A stretch of 64,000 nt of DNA from Nymphaea colorata. Taxonomy: Eukaryota; Streptophyta; Magnoliopsida; Nymphaeales; Nymphaeaceae. The notes below the pieces were generated by a model, which saw nothing but the letters and a program-made list of their open reading frames with translations, ran no database searches and had not been told where the DNA came from. The translations under genes were made by a program, and so were the position numbers. Where the stretch lies: the NCBI RefSeq assembly GCF_008831285.2, contig NC_045149.1:21458535-21522534 (forward strand), given 5' to 3'. The stretch's first letter is position 1, and each line of letters starts with the position of its first letter. Below, piece after piece: positions 25,226 through 37,800 of this stretch.

Positions 25226-25680
25226 TAGGGCTGCACACTAGCCGAGTCGAGCTCGAGCGCGCCCAGCTCGAACTCGACTCGGCTCGAAATGCTCGAGCTT
25301 GAACTCGAACTCGAGTCGAGTTCCTAACACGAGCTCGAGCTCGACTCGACTATACATAGTCGAGCTCAAGCTCGGCTCGTTTAACTCGTTTAACGTTTAA
25401 TTATTAAACCAATAGTCGAGCTCGACTCGTTTAACTCGTTTAGTCGAGCTCGGCTCGTTTAACGTTTAGGAATTAAACCAATAGTGAAGGTCGGCTGGTT
25501 TAACTCGTTTGAGAAGAAGTGAGTTGTGACTAGCGAACCGGTTTTTTTAAAACCGATATGTTAATCGAGCCGAGTTAAACGAGTTGACTCGTGAACTCGA
25601 GCTCGACTAAACGCTAAACTCGTTTAAGCAGCTCGTTTACACTAACGAGTGGAGTTCGAGTAACTCGACTCGCTGTTAAG
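25226..25680. repeat. CTCGAG-rich imperfect inverted repeat upstream of TOZ
   Basis: The left part is rich in GACTCGGCTCGTTTAACTCG, the right part in the reverse complement (CGAGCCGAGTTAAACGAG at 25566-25583), so the segment is a long imperfect palindrome. The two clearest arms face each other around 25525-25560. It ends about 165 bases before the TOZ start codon. Similar CTCGAG/GAGCTC-rich repeats are scattered in many plant genomes. Confidence 0.75.
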
Positions 25681-25743
25681 TGCCCGAAATTGGATCCGAA
25701 CCGTTCCGCCAGTTCTAAGCTTACAAAACAAAACCCTTCTGTT

Positions 25744-25750
25744 AAACCCT
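25744..25750 (+). promoter_or_regulatory. Telo-box-like motif upstream of TOZ
   Basis: AAACCCT at 25744-25750, with AAAACCCTT just upstream at about 25730, about 100 bases before the start codon. Telo-boxes are typical of plant ribosome-biogenesis promoters, which fits TOZ. No clear TATA box was seen, also typical of such genes. Confidence 0.4.
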
Positions 25751-25846
25751 CCCGCTCCGTTGCCGCCTTTTTTCCTCGTCGGTGGTGGAGGAGGTGGGTG
25801 CAGGCGAAAGCGGAAGAGAGGGAGGGCAAGCAGAGAAGGAAAGATA

Positions 25847-28800
25847 ATGATGACGAGTCCGTCGAACTACAAGTCGAACTACAGGTGTACGCCTGCCTTT
25901 GAGAGGTTCTACACCGGGGGTCCCTACGCAGTCTCACCCGATTCTTCGTTCCTCGCTTGCGCTTGCGACAACGATGTCAAGATCGTCGACGCGCTCGATT
26001 CTTCCGTTAGGGCCACTTTGGAGGGCGATTCTGGCAGGATTACCGCGATTACCATCGGCCCCGACGGCCGGTTCCTCTTCTCCGCTTCCCACAGTCGTCA
26101 GATTAGGGTTTGGGACCTCTCCTCCTTCAAGTGCGTGCGGTCTTGGAAGGTATCTGCCTCGTTTTACCTCTTTAATTTGTTTCCGCTTTATTGCGTTCCG
26201 TTAGGGATTCTTTTCCTGTGTGAACGAAGGGTGTACGACAGCGCTTCGGAAAGGTAGACTTCACTTGATTGTCGAGGGGGTTGCTTCCCGAAACAATGTG
26301 ATGAGCTCATGATTAAGCGTTCGGTGTTTTACGTTTCTATGGATTTCGATGATTTGCTCTGTTTTGGCTCGTGGATAGAATTGGTGCTGTTTTGGGTTGT
26401 TCAAGTATATGGCAGTTCTTGTTGCAAAACAGATGGTCGGACATGTAAATAAATTGCCTAAGAAAGGGGTTCCCACTAAAATACAGGGGTGAGCATGTAG
26501 GTTGGGATTGGACAAGTACTCGTAGATGTGGTTTGTGTGACATTTTGGAAGATTAGGAGTAACCTGATTAAGGCCTATGAGCTGCTCTTAGGTTTGGTTG
26601 GCAAATCGCACAAGTGTTCTTCATGGAACGCATGTTACAGATAACTTGATATGTAACTATCATGGAAGGCTTATTGAATGAAATTGTTAATACAACCATT
26701 CATTTCATGTATGAAGTAAGTTAATGATCATTAGGATGCGGATAGCATTTGCCTTGTTACATTCTTCCTGTTCCGTTTAAATCTAGAAATAAGATCCACT
26801 TACATGGACAGAAACTGTTGGGTGATGGATCTAAGCAGTAGTAGTGAACCGAGAGAAGCATGTGTGAGTTAGGAAAAGAGACAAGAGTTGAAAGTCGGTC
26901 TGTTGGCATAAGGCAAGTTCATTTTTGAAGAATTTGACTGCAACCAATTCCAAGCTGACTAGGTAAATTTTAAAAAAAGTCGGATGTAAAGAATATCAGG
27001 AGGGGAAGGATGAGGAGAAGTGAGAGGCTCTATGGTCCTGCTGATTGAAACAAAGGTTTTCATCTTAGTAGAGGACTCTCAGGCAGTAAGGCTTTACAAG
27101 ATGGCTGTATGCTGTGGGCATTCATGGGTATAGTCAGAAAGGTCCAGCTTTTGCTCACTTGGGAAGTGGTATCACAATGAAAATTTGCCAAGGAATCTGT
27201 GGTTAAACTTTAAAGTAAGTGGATATCAGACTTCTAGTTGAGAATGGTGAATTTTCAATATAAGTTGCACGGTGTGTTGAACATCTCACAGCTATTGACA
27301 ACTTCTATTTGAAGTTCTATTCTTGATGGTTTGTTGTTTATTAGAATTCACTCTGTCATTGATCCATTATTGAACATGTCATGGCTGAGCACAGTCACGA
27401 ATGTCTGGTATAGTTCGAACATATCACGTTTTGTCCTAAAATGAACTAAAACGTTTTTTAGGAAAATATTGTGATATTTTCAAAGTTTTACGGAAAATAT
27501 CAATACATTTGTGATTTGTAAAGCTCCTATGTTTATAGCCAGTTTCAGTATTTTTTCTCTTTTTTTTTTCTCATATAATTCTTGAATTGATGTTAGGTAT
27601 TTATATATTTTCCATATTCTGAATGTCCCATATTTTCCAGACAAAAGAAATTAAAGAAACAGCCAGGGAGAACCTTCCCAAGAAATACTCCAGAACAATA
27701 TTTGTGTCTATGTGGACCGTGAGATAGCTAAGGGTGTGCGTAAAAATTTATTTTTTATTAACTGTTCGTTTCCTTCATTTGGATTTGATGGCTTGTTCTT
27801 TCTCGTGTGTGTGTTTCTAATAAACTTCAGGATATTGATGTGGCATTAGTTGCTGAACTGCTGGTGACTATTCGCTACATTTTTTGACATGAACAAATTC
27901 CTTCTGCAGCTTTCTTGTGGGAGGAGAGTTTATGAATCCTTCTACTTACTTATCTGCTCATACTTTTCACAGGCTCGTGAAGGCATTGTGATGAATATTG
28001 CTTGTGATTCTTCTGGGGGTTTGGTTGCTACTGCAGAAGAACGAAAAGTTCTTGTCTGGGATGTGGAGGGTGGTTACTGTACTCATTACTTTCAAGGGCA
28101 TGAAGGAGTTGTGAGAACTATCCTGTTTCATCCAGACGCAAATCACCTTTTGGTATGTTGAAAAGTGAACACACTATCACTTTTTTTTCATGGTGAACAT
28201 GCAGTTTTTTCGTGTTTGGTCGAGGAGATATTTTTGTAGTAGTAAGCTGGACCTTTCTTACAAGCACATGCTTTGATATTGAAGATTCAGTCTATACTTT
28301 ATAGTTTATAGATATTAAGAAGATGGAAAATGTATATAGTATGTTGAGGTGATTCTACCATCTACCTATTTGAGATGCTTTAACCATTTTGAAATCTCAA
28401 AACTACATTCAGCTGATGTCCTGGAAGCAGAAAAGTCTTTGGCCAAGTCATTGTCACTAATCCTTAGTTTTCTTTATGTGATGGTATGATGTGATGCCTA
28501 TTCTTTTTGTTAGTTTTTCTTGTTATCTCTGATTAGCCTTTTATGGATATTTTTCTCATTGCATTATACTTTAGATTGTCTTTAGATTAAGATGTTGTAT
28601 GTGTAGCTTTTTTGTTTGCTGATTGAATCAGTTGGTGCTTGAGCTTTCACAAATAGAATAAATTTCATAGTTTCTTTTTTTTTTTTTATCCAAGAAGTCC
28701 TCGATGGACCTGGAAGCATTAAATTTTACATGTGGCCAGGGAAGGTAATCTCTATTATTGGAATGCTGGATTTGTTGTTTAGCTTATTCCAGATCTAGTA

Positions 28801-31800
28801 TGCCAAGTTTTCCAGTTCATGGCATCTTTATATTTTTGCTTAAGCGATAGTAACAACAATTGTAAAACATGGCATGTGGGAAGTTGATTCTTGACAGGGA
28901 TGTAAATGGGACAGATGATTATTGCCAGATTCAGCTGATTAGATATTGGCTATTTGGACTCAGGGTTGGATTTGCATTTGGGTACACAAACATGAAACCA
29001 GATTCAAATACATGTAATTGTGTGTAGATATCCATTAAATGTGGTATTCCCGCTTGAAAATCAAATTTTGGCTGATAATCAGATTTGGACCTTCTTATCG
29101 GATCCAACCATTCCAGTAGGGATGTTAGATAAGATCCAAAGTCCAAACTGTTGATGACCTAGTTGTTGTTTGTGCACTCCTTGGTGTCAGTGCCACACCA
29201 GTGTCTATATGTATTCCTTCTGTGTCTTTATGTATTCCTGCATACATTGTATTCACTTGTGAATACATTTCTCTACTGACTGGCTGCAAAACCTAGTAAT
29301 GGGCTGCAGTCTGCAGATTGTGGATCATTAGATCATGACGTAGTTAAATGTTGAATTATTTTATGTTTGTGTTGAAGGTGTCTAAATTTCTATTGCTTTT
29401 GGTATCCATGTCTATAGGACCATTCATTTCTGGTTTCTCAGAAAACAAATCCCATTCCCAAACAAGTGATGTTTATGCTTTTGCCTGATGTAAGATATTG
29501 TACCGATCACACTTTATAGGATGATCTCTCTCTCTCTGTCTATGTGTGTGGTTTGCATGTGATTTGTGTGTCTGCTTGTCATGGCCTGAAAAATTCTGTT
29601 TGATAACCTTTTTTTTTTGTCACTTTGCCATTGTACTGCTTATGCTCATTGGTGTGCTTTTGCAATCTAACGCCTTTCTTTGGACTCTCCTCTCAAACTT
29701 CATTTGCATGGTATTTATGAAGTCTTTGACATTATGTACGTGAAATGTTATTTTTTATGTGCTTGGCCCTGTTTGGTTAATTATGGTACTTGCTTCAGCT
29801 TTTCTCTGGAAGTGATGATGGGACTGTGCGGGTGTGGGATTTGGTGACCAAGAAGTGTGCTTCTGTACTGCGAAAACATTTTTCAACAGTTACTTCCTTG
29901 GCTGTGTCAGAGAATGGATGGACGTTGCTTAGTGCTGCTAGAGATCGTGTATGCATCTTTCCCCTTGAATTGCTCAACTTGTATTGACTCATTGATATGT
30001 TATGTTTTCATAGATTTTGTCTAACTTTCTTTACGGTGTTTCTAATTGGATATGTTGTGCTATCTGTGTGATTTAACATATGGATCCTGTCAATAAATCC
30101 TCATAATCTGGATTGTATAAAAGAGAAAAATAGAGGAGGGGAAGGATAGCTTCATTAGCTTTATCTAAGGTCTGTCTTGAGTTTACTGACCATATCGAGA
30201 TTTTTTTTTTGCTTTGACTTCTTCTGGTCTACCAGTGCTTGTTTTCATGATTGTGTGTTAGAAATGCACTGTCCTTGGGAATGACCATTTATGGCGTCGA
30301 TAACTCAAACATCTTGTTTCTAGCTACTTTTAGTAATCCTAGATGAGAGAATCGATATGGCATCGTGCGTGAAGTGAAGCAGTTGCTTTTGCGAACTTCA
30401 GATCAGTGTTTGACATCGTACATGCCTCCATTATTGACTAAGCTTTCTAATGATTTCCTTTGACTAGATGAGTATGTTTAATTGCCTAAATTTTTGAGAG
30501 ATGTTCTAGGTAAATTCTTTTGGGTCAAAAGCACGCGTAGGCATAGGTGCTGATGGCAGCTTGGATCACTGTCACAGATGTTGTGAGTTTTTCAAAAAAT
30601 CTCATGATATTTACGAGAAAACAAGTAAAATGAGGATTTCAGGAATCTCGCAAGATCTTGAAAATATCGGCAAAAATGAATGTCTCAGGATTTTCACAAA
30701 TTTTTCATCAGTTTTTGGCAAAATTATTAGTTTTCTCATTTATTTTATTTTTCATCTAACTTTTGTGATTTTTATTTTTTAAAAATTTGCTGGTACTTTG
30801 CCAAAAAATGTCCAAGAAAAACCTCTTTGGTATTTTTCTGGGAACGATATTTGCGACAATGGCTTAGATGCCTAGATTGAGGCTCCTAGACAAATCCGGA
30901 AGAAAAGTTCATAGAATTTTAATGTAAAAAGTTTTAATGATTTTGGTTTGTTCTATCGTACAATATATTGATTGAAGTAGTTTTTTAAAATCCCATGCCC
31001 CTTTCCATCTTTTTATTGTTCCCCCTCATTCACTTTTACCATTTTTCTGTCAAATTAGACCATCTATGACCCACCTAGGCCTGGATAGCATTTTGAACTA
31101 CATACGATAAGCCATATCTTCCCATGCCACATCTACTTTTCAAACGCCTCAAATATTTAGATGAAAATGGAATAAGAAATGGAAATAGAAACACACACGT
31201 GTAATACCATGATAAAAATCAGCATGTTAGTTTAATTTTGGTTTTCTTACTTTTTATATGCCAGAAGCATATCTCAAAATTTATCTACCTTTTTTTCACA
31301 AAATTTATGCTTTAAAAAGTGTGTATTTGTGGTGCGTTTCTGTGAGGGTTATTGCTAAACCTTTTGGTTTCGCTCTATGTTCCTTTCTGTTTTTCTTCAA
31401 CTTCTAAGACTTCTGGAGGTTCCTCCAGCTTATAAGAATATTTGCAAGGGCACATCCGCACATGTTTGTCTGTTGCAGGGATGTAACTGAGTTAGGGAGA
31501 CCAATACTAATGTGCAGGAGTTCAAAATTAGGTTCTGTTCTTTATGATATTGTTTGTGAATTTTGTATTCTGAGATTCTCTTTGTGATGCTAAATCTTTT
31601 GTAGTGGGATACATGATGTAATATTTGTGACTTTGGAATGGACATGCACCAGTGGACAATGGACCAGTCATTGATTTAAAACTTTGTAGATCATGTAATT
31701 TAGAATATGATGCAGAGGTCTTCTTTGGTGGAAGGATACCATAAAGCATGGCCACAAATATCACGATATTTTAAAAAATGTCTTGATATTTATGAAATAA

Positions 31801-34800
31801 AGAAGGAAAACGATAAAAACAGGAAAATATCGTGATATATTGAAAAAATGTTAAAAATGAATTTATCACGATTTTATTGCGATTATTTTTATTTATTTTT
31901 TATTGCATTTTCTGTTTTTATTTTTTTCAACTTTTGTTTCATTGTTTTATTTCCTCTAGGTATTTAACATAACCTCCTAAATGCAATACAATGCTTTTTT
32001 TTTCATTTATTGTATTTTTACCTAATATTTTGAATTTTTTTTAGAAACTCCTAGATTTTCTCAAGATTTTCCCAAAAAATACAACTTTGCTGATAAAGTA
32101 TAAATATCATTTGGTTAGCATGGAATCATTGTAGTTACGGGTGATACAGTAAAAATAAAATAGTGAATCGTGATCGATACATAGGCTTGCTTTGAATTTA
32201 TCACGATTTTATTGCGATTATTTTCATTTATTTTTTATTGCATTTTCTGTTTTTATTTTTTTCAACTTTTGTTTCATTGTTTTATTTCCTCTAGGTATTT
32301 AACATAACCTCCTAAATGCAATACAATGCTTTTTTTTTTCATTTATTGTATTTTTACCTAATATTTTGAATTTTTTTTAGAAACTCCCAGATCTTCTCAA
32401 GATTTTCCCAAAAAATACAACTTTGCTGATAAAGTATAAATATCATTTGGTTAGCATGGAATTCATTGTAGTTACAGGTGATACAGTAAAAATAAAATAG
32501 TGAATCGTGATTGATACATAGGCTTGCTTATGATCGCAGGTTGCATTTATGCCTGTTTTAGGTTATTGATTCTTGCCTGGTTATGTGAATGTAATAACAG
32601 GGAATGGATTCTTTTACAGGTTGTGAATTTGTGGAATCTGCGCAACTACAACTTTGAGAAGACTATAACAACATATGAAGTAGTGGAAGCTATATGCGTT
32701 ATTCCTTCTGAATCTGTCTTCGCTACAACCTTAGGTAAAATCAGACCAAAAGTTAAGGGGAAAAAGAATAGTTCGCCTCCTATTCACTTTTTGACTGTTG
32801 GAGACCGTGGCATTGTGCGTCTGTGGAGTTCTGAGTGGTAAGCTTTTTCCTATATGGTTCATCTATTCTTTTGGAACTGAGTTTCCAAGCTGTGTATTCA
32901 TTCTGGTTTCTTTTTTGTCTTGTATTCATGTTGGTTTTATAACTCTTTATCTATTTTTTGGTTCTTACAGTGCAGACTGCCTATTTGAGCAGAAATCCTC
33001 CGATGCTTCCATTGCTTCAGATGAGAATGATTCTCAAAGGGGTTTCATATCGGCTGTGGTACTACCTAAAGATCAAGGATTGCTTTGCGTCACTTTCGAT
33101 GAACAATTTCTTTTCTATGACCCAGTGAAAGATGATGAGAGTATGTTTCAATTAAACTTGAGAAGAAGGCTAGTAGGGTCTAACGAAGAAATTTCAGATT
33201 TGAAGTTCTTGGGTGATGAGGAGCGATATCTTGCTGTGGCCACAAATATTGGGCAGGTATAGATGCCTTTTTTCTTTTAAATTAATGCTTGTTTGTATTG
33301 GTTTTCTGCATCTAAGGTCCATTTTGGAGAGGTGTCTACATAAACTGGCATTGTTCCAATTTTTGTTATTTCCTATTTCAGATTTCAGAATTAGGGATTG
33401 TTCTCAATGCTACATTTGCTTGTTATCATGATAACTTTGTCTATGAAGAAAGTTTATTTCTTGGGTATGTGCTCTGACTTTGATATGTACTCTGACTTTG
33501 AAGTTTGAAACTTTGAATACATTTTCAGGTGCGAGTTTTCGACCTTGCTTCAAGAACTTGTTGTCATGTACTGGAAGGTCACACCGACATCATACTATGC
33601 CTCGACTCATGTGTTTTAGCTTCTGGGAGGAGTCTTCTAGCATCTGGGAGCAAGGACAACAGTGTAAGCCTCTAATATTCTAGGCCGTTAGGGTATTCTT
33701 GGAGGTGCATTTCACGCTCTACAAGTCGACCTTTTTTTGCACCAGCTTATCTTGTAACAACTAACAAGTAACCTTAACCTGCTAGGTTGCTCTATTTACA
33801 TCCTTTAAAGTTTTAAACTGAAAGTGAGATTGTGAAACTTGAAGTTTGATTGCAACAGCAGTACAAATTTCAATTTTAACTGTAGCTTTTCTGACTGTTG
33901 TAACCTTTGTAGGTAAGAATATGGGATACTGAAACCAGATGCTGCATAGGTGTGGCTAAGGGACATTTGGATGCTGTTACAGCTGTTGCATTCTCAAAGA
34001 AGAAAAAGAACTTTGTTGTCACTGGTAGCAAGTAAGGACCTAATTCTCGGTGAAAAATTGTTTCTTTTTTCCTTTCTCTTGGGCAGACAAAATATAGAAT
34101 GAAGATATTATATTTATAAACCATGAGAGAAGCTGCGTTGTTGGAAGCCTTAGAGGAGAAATGACCAATCGGCTGCTGTGGTACATGCTGTGAATCACGC
34201 ACTAGAGAATGATTCAGCACATTAGTGTTGTGAATCTGCATTGGGGGATGTGCTTCTAGCATCAAAATGTTTGTCCTTTTCAACTAAAATGCTGTGCTTA
34301 CAGGAGAAATGACCTATTGGGTGCTGTGGTGCATGCGTTGAATCATTAGAGGATGATTCAACACATTAGTATTGTGAAACTGCGTAGGTGGATGTGCTTC
34401 TAGCATCAAAATGTTTGTTCTATTCAACTAAAATGCTGATAAATTTTTTCTATTTGAGGCTAATAGCTGCGTTTCGTAATTAGTGTCTCAATGTCCATCT
34501 GTGAGGGAATGAGAGATTGAGTACCATAAGATGTCTCTTTCTTGGTATATTCGGGGCTGGAATCTGGTGGCTTCTGGTCATAAAGATGCAGTGACCTGAG
34601 TGAGGAGGTGAACTCATGATGAAGAGCTCCTCTTCAAAGGGGGAATTCCTGTAGAAACTTCTTTGTCTAACTTGCTTGCACTGGATTTGCTCCGGGATCC
34701 ACTTATGGTTCTTTTAATTAATTTCCCACCAGCAGATTCCGTTTGTTACTAAAAGAGTTAAAAAGGGAAAATCAGGAAGTATCACACCACCAGAAAATTT

Positions 34801-37800
34801 TATAGCTGAAGGAATGCTTCTCCAAATAAATAATAATGTGGACAATTCTAGGCTAGTTGGTAGTGGCTAGTGTAATAATTAAATTGAGATATAGGCATGC
34901 GATTGGTAATGGAAAACTGTAGCCATTCTCTTTTTTTTTTTGTAATTATTCTCTAGCCCGACACCCCTGTGCTTTCTTTCTGGGATTCTTCTCTTTTCTC
35001 TTTTTTTGGGAATATTCAAACACCTGAATTTGAAGGTGATGCTTGTTTCTTTTCAGGGATCGTACGATTAAGGTTTGGAGCCTGGATGGAATTTCTGATG
35101 ATGCTGGCCATGTTGTTAACTTCAAAACGAAAGCTGTTGTTGCTGCACATGATAAAGATATTAATGCTTTGGCAGTCTCACCAAATGATGCCTATGTTTG
35201 CAGCGGTTCCCAGGTTTTCTAGTTAAATTAGTCCTTTTAAGAAATGTAGGATCTTATCACATTCTCTGACTTGCATTCTTTGATCAGGATCGGACTGCTT
35301 CAATATGGAAGCTTCCTGATCTTGTGTCTGTTGTTGTACTGAAAGGGCACAAGAGAGGGATTTGGTCTGTTGAATTTTCACCTGTGGATCAGTGTGTTAT
35401 GACTGCATCTGGTGACTGTACAATTAAGATATGGGCTATAGCAGATGGAACCTGCTTAAAAACATTTGAAGGCCACACTTCTAGTGTTTTTCGAGCTTCA
35501 TTTCTCACTCGTGGCACTCAATTTGTTTCTTGTGGTGAGTATAATTTGTATTCTTTGGTGAAGGCACATCATAGCAGTAGATACGGCTATTATGTGTCAC
35601 TATTAATAGATGCATTTGTCATCGTCCACCCCTTCCGTATTTCTTAATATCTTATATAGGTAATTTACAAATGCATCTGTTTAAACTTTCAGCACTTTAT
35701 ATTCGTTGCATGTGCAGGTGATGATGGCTTAGTAAAATTATGGACTATCAAATCAAACGAGTGCATTGCTACATATGAACATCATGATGCTCAGGTTTTT
35801 CAGCTGTACACACTTTCTAGTTCTTCTGGTTATGATTTAATTTTCAAAAAGTTTATTTGAGGATTTGCTTCATATAGAAATGTTGAAACATAAATCATCG
35901 CTTGAGATACATCAACTCTCTTATCTAAGTCCTGGAAGTGGTGCCTTCTAATTCTGGATGTAATAAAATAGAAAAGACTTGAAAACCGAGGTGCAATGCA
36001 CATTTGTGTGCTGTTATTAATGGAAGCAGGAAGTGGCCAATGCAACATAAGGTCCTCTTAGAACAACCAAATGCACAGCAAATCTTACTATTGTATTTTC
36101 GCATTAACCTGTGAAATGTGAATATTCTGGCTAGGAATTCTGGTTTGGGAACCTGAATCACATGATAGTCCATCCGTTATCTGTTACCTGCTCTAGTGAA
36201 AATTACTTGCATCTATAAAATGTCATCCATAGTAGATTCTATATACTGAGTCTAACTATTGTGGTCCTTTAGAGATACTATTATTTTCGAAGACATACAT
36301 TTGGAGTATATTGACAAGATTTATATCAAGGTCGTTCATGTAACTTTCACTGCTAATCCAGCTTCATTCAACAGGTTTTTGCACTGGCTGTTGGACAGCG
36401 GACAGAAATGTTCACTACTGGTTCCACTGATTCTGTTATTAACTTGTGGCATGATTGCACAGCTGCTGACATGGAAGCTGCTGCACTGCAAAAGGTGGCT
36501 TTACATACAATACAACTTTTTTGTGAAATACAACACTTTTTTTGCAATATGCTGCACTCCAACTTCTTCTGTACAAAATGGATTTAGATTATGCCTTGTC
36601 TGTTTGTATCAATAAATAGTTTTACAATTGATCATGAGCTTTCCTGAACTTTGTTCTGTTCATGCCTGTGCACATGTATGCATTGCCTAGACATGATTTC
36701 TGTGTGTATAATTATTCTGACATCATGAAGATGTATTTTCACTTCCTTGATGAATTTTGTGTTATTCTATTTTTCATGAAGTGAAGCCATGACTGTGTTT
36801 TGGTTGGTATCATGTGATAGACACTGTTAGAAGTAGGAGTTCGTGTGGACATTTAACTGCACTTTCCTAGAAGTTATGTGGACCATGTGATGATTTTAGT
36901 CACACCATTGTCTGCATTGAGTCCTGCTTGACAAGGTTAACTGCACTTCCCTAGAAGTTATGTGGACCATGTGATGATTTTAGTCACACCATTGTCTGCG
37001 TTGAGTCCTGCTTGACAAGGTGTTCAAATGCTTCATCTACATTGGCCGTTGTTTGCTAAGGTGAGAAAGCTTCTAAGGTGTTTCTGTAGTGTGAGAGTCA
37101 TTCATGAATCTTGAACGGTTCAGAGCTGCCACACTATGGCACAAAGTGTTGAGCATCAGACACCATAAGGTGAGTAGGTTATATGTCCTTGGGCTTGAGG
37201 CAGGAACTTTGTAGATCTGGTCATGAAGTGTGTGAGGTGATGTTGGCATAGTTAAGTTATGGACTTGAATGATGCTGAGTGAGTGAAAGCTTTTGGACTT
37301 GGCAGACATTCTGGTGCCGCTTTTTCCTATACCACTCTCCTTTTCTTATATATTTTCTTTTTTAGTTTAATAAACAAAGATCTTTCTGTAGCTGCCATCA
37401 CATCTGTTGTCATCCTTGTGGAATTATCCATGCCTTCAGACCTAGTACTCTTAACTAACCACTTTGTACATTCTCATTATATTTGTAAGGGATACAGATG
37501 CCAATCACTGTGACATTATATACCAGTTAGGATTAGGAAGAGGCATAATCAGTTTTTTTTTTTTTTTTAATATATCTGGGTATTATATCATTTCTTTGGG
37601 CTTCTATTAATTAATTAATTCAAAAAATAGGTTTGTTGCAATGTCTATGTATGTAAGGGATCTTCTGGATAATTCAAACTGGACCAGATCTGGGCAACAT
37701 CATTGACTTTCTACCGATGTTGCCTCGAAAGAACAAGAAAACTGAAGCATATTGGTAATAAGCATCTCTGCTAATATTGGCCTAAATTAATTTTTATTAG

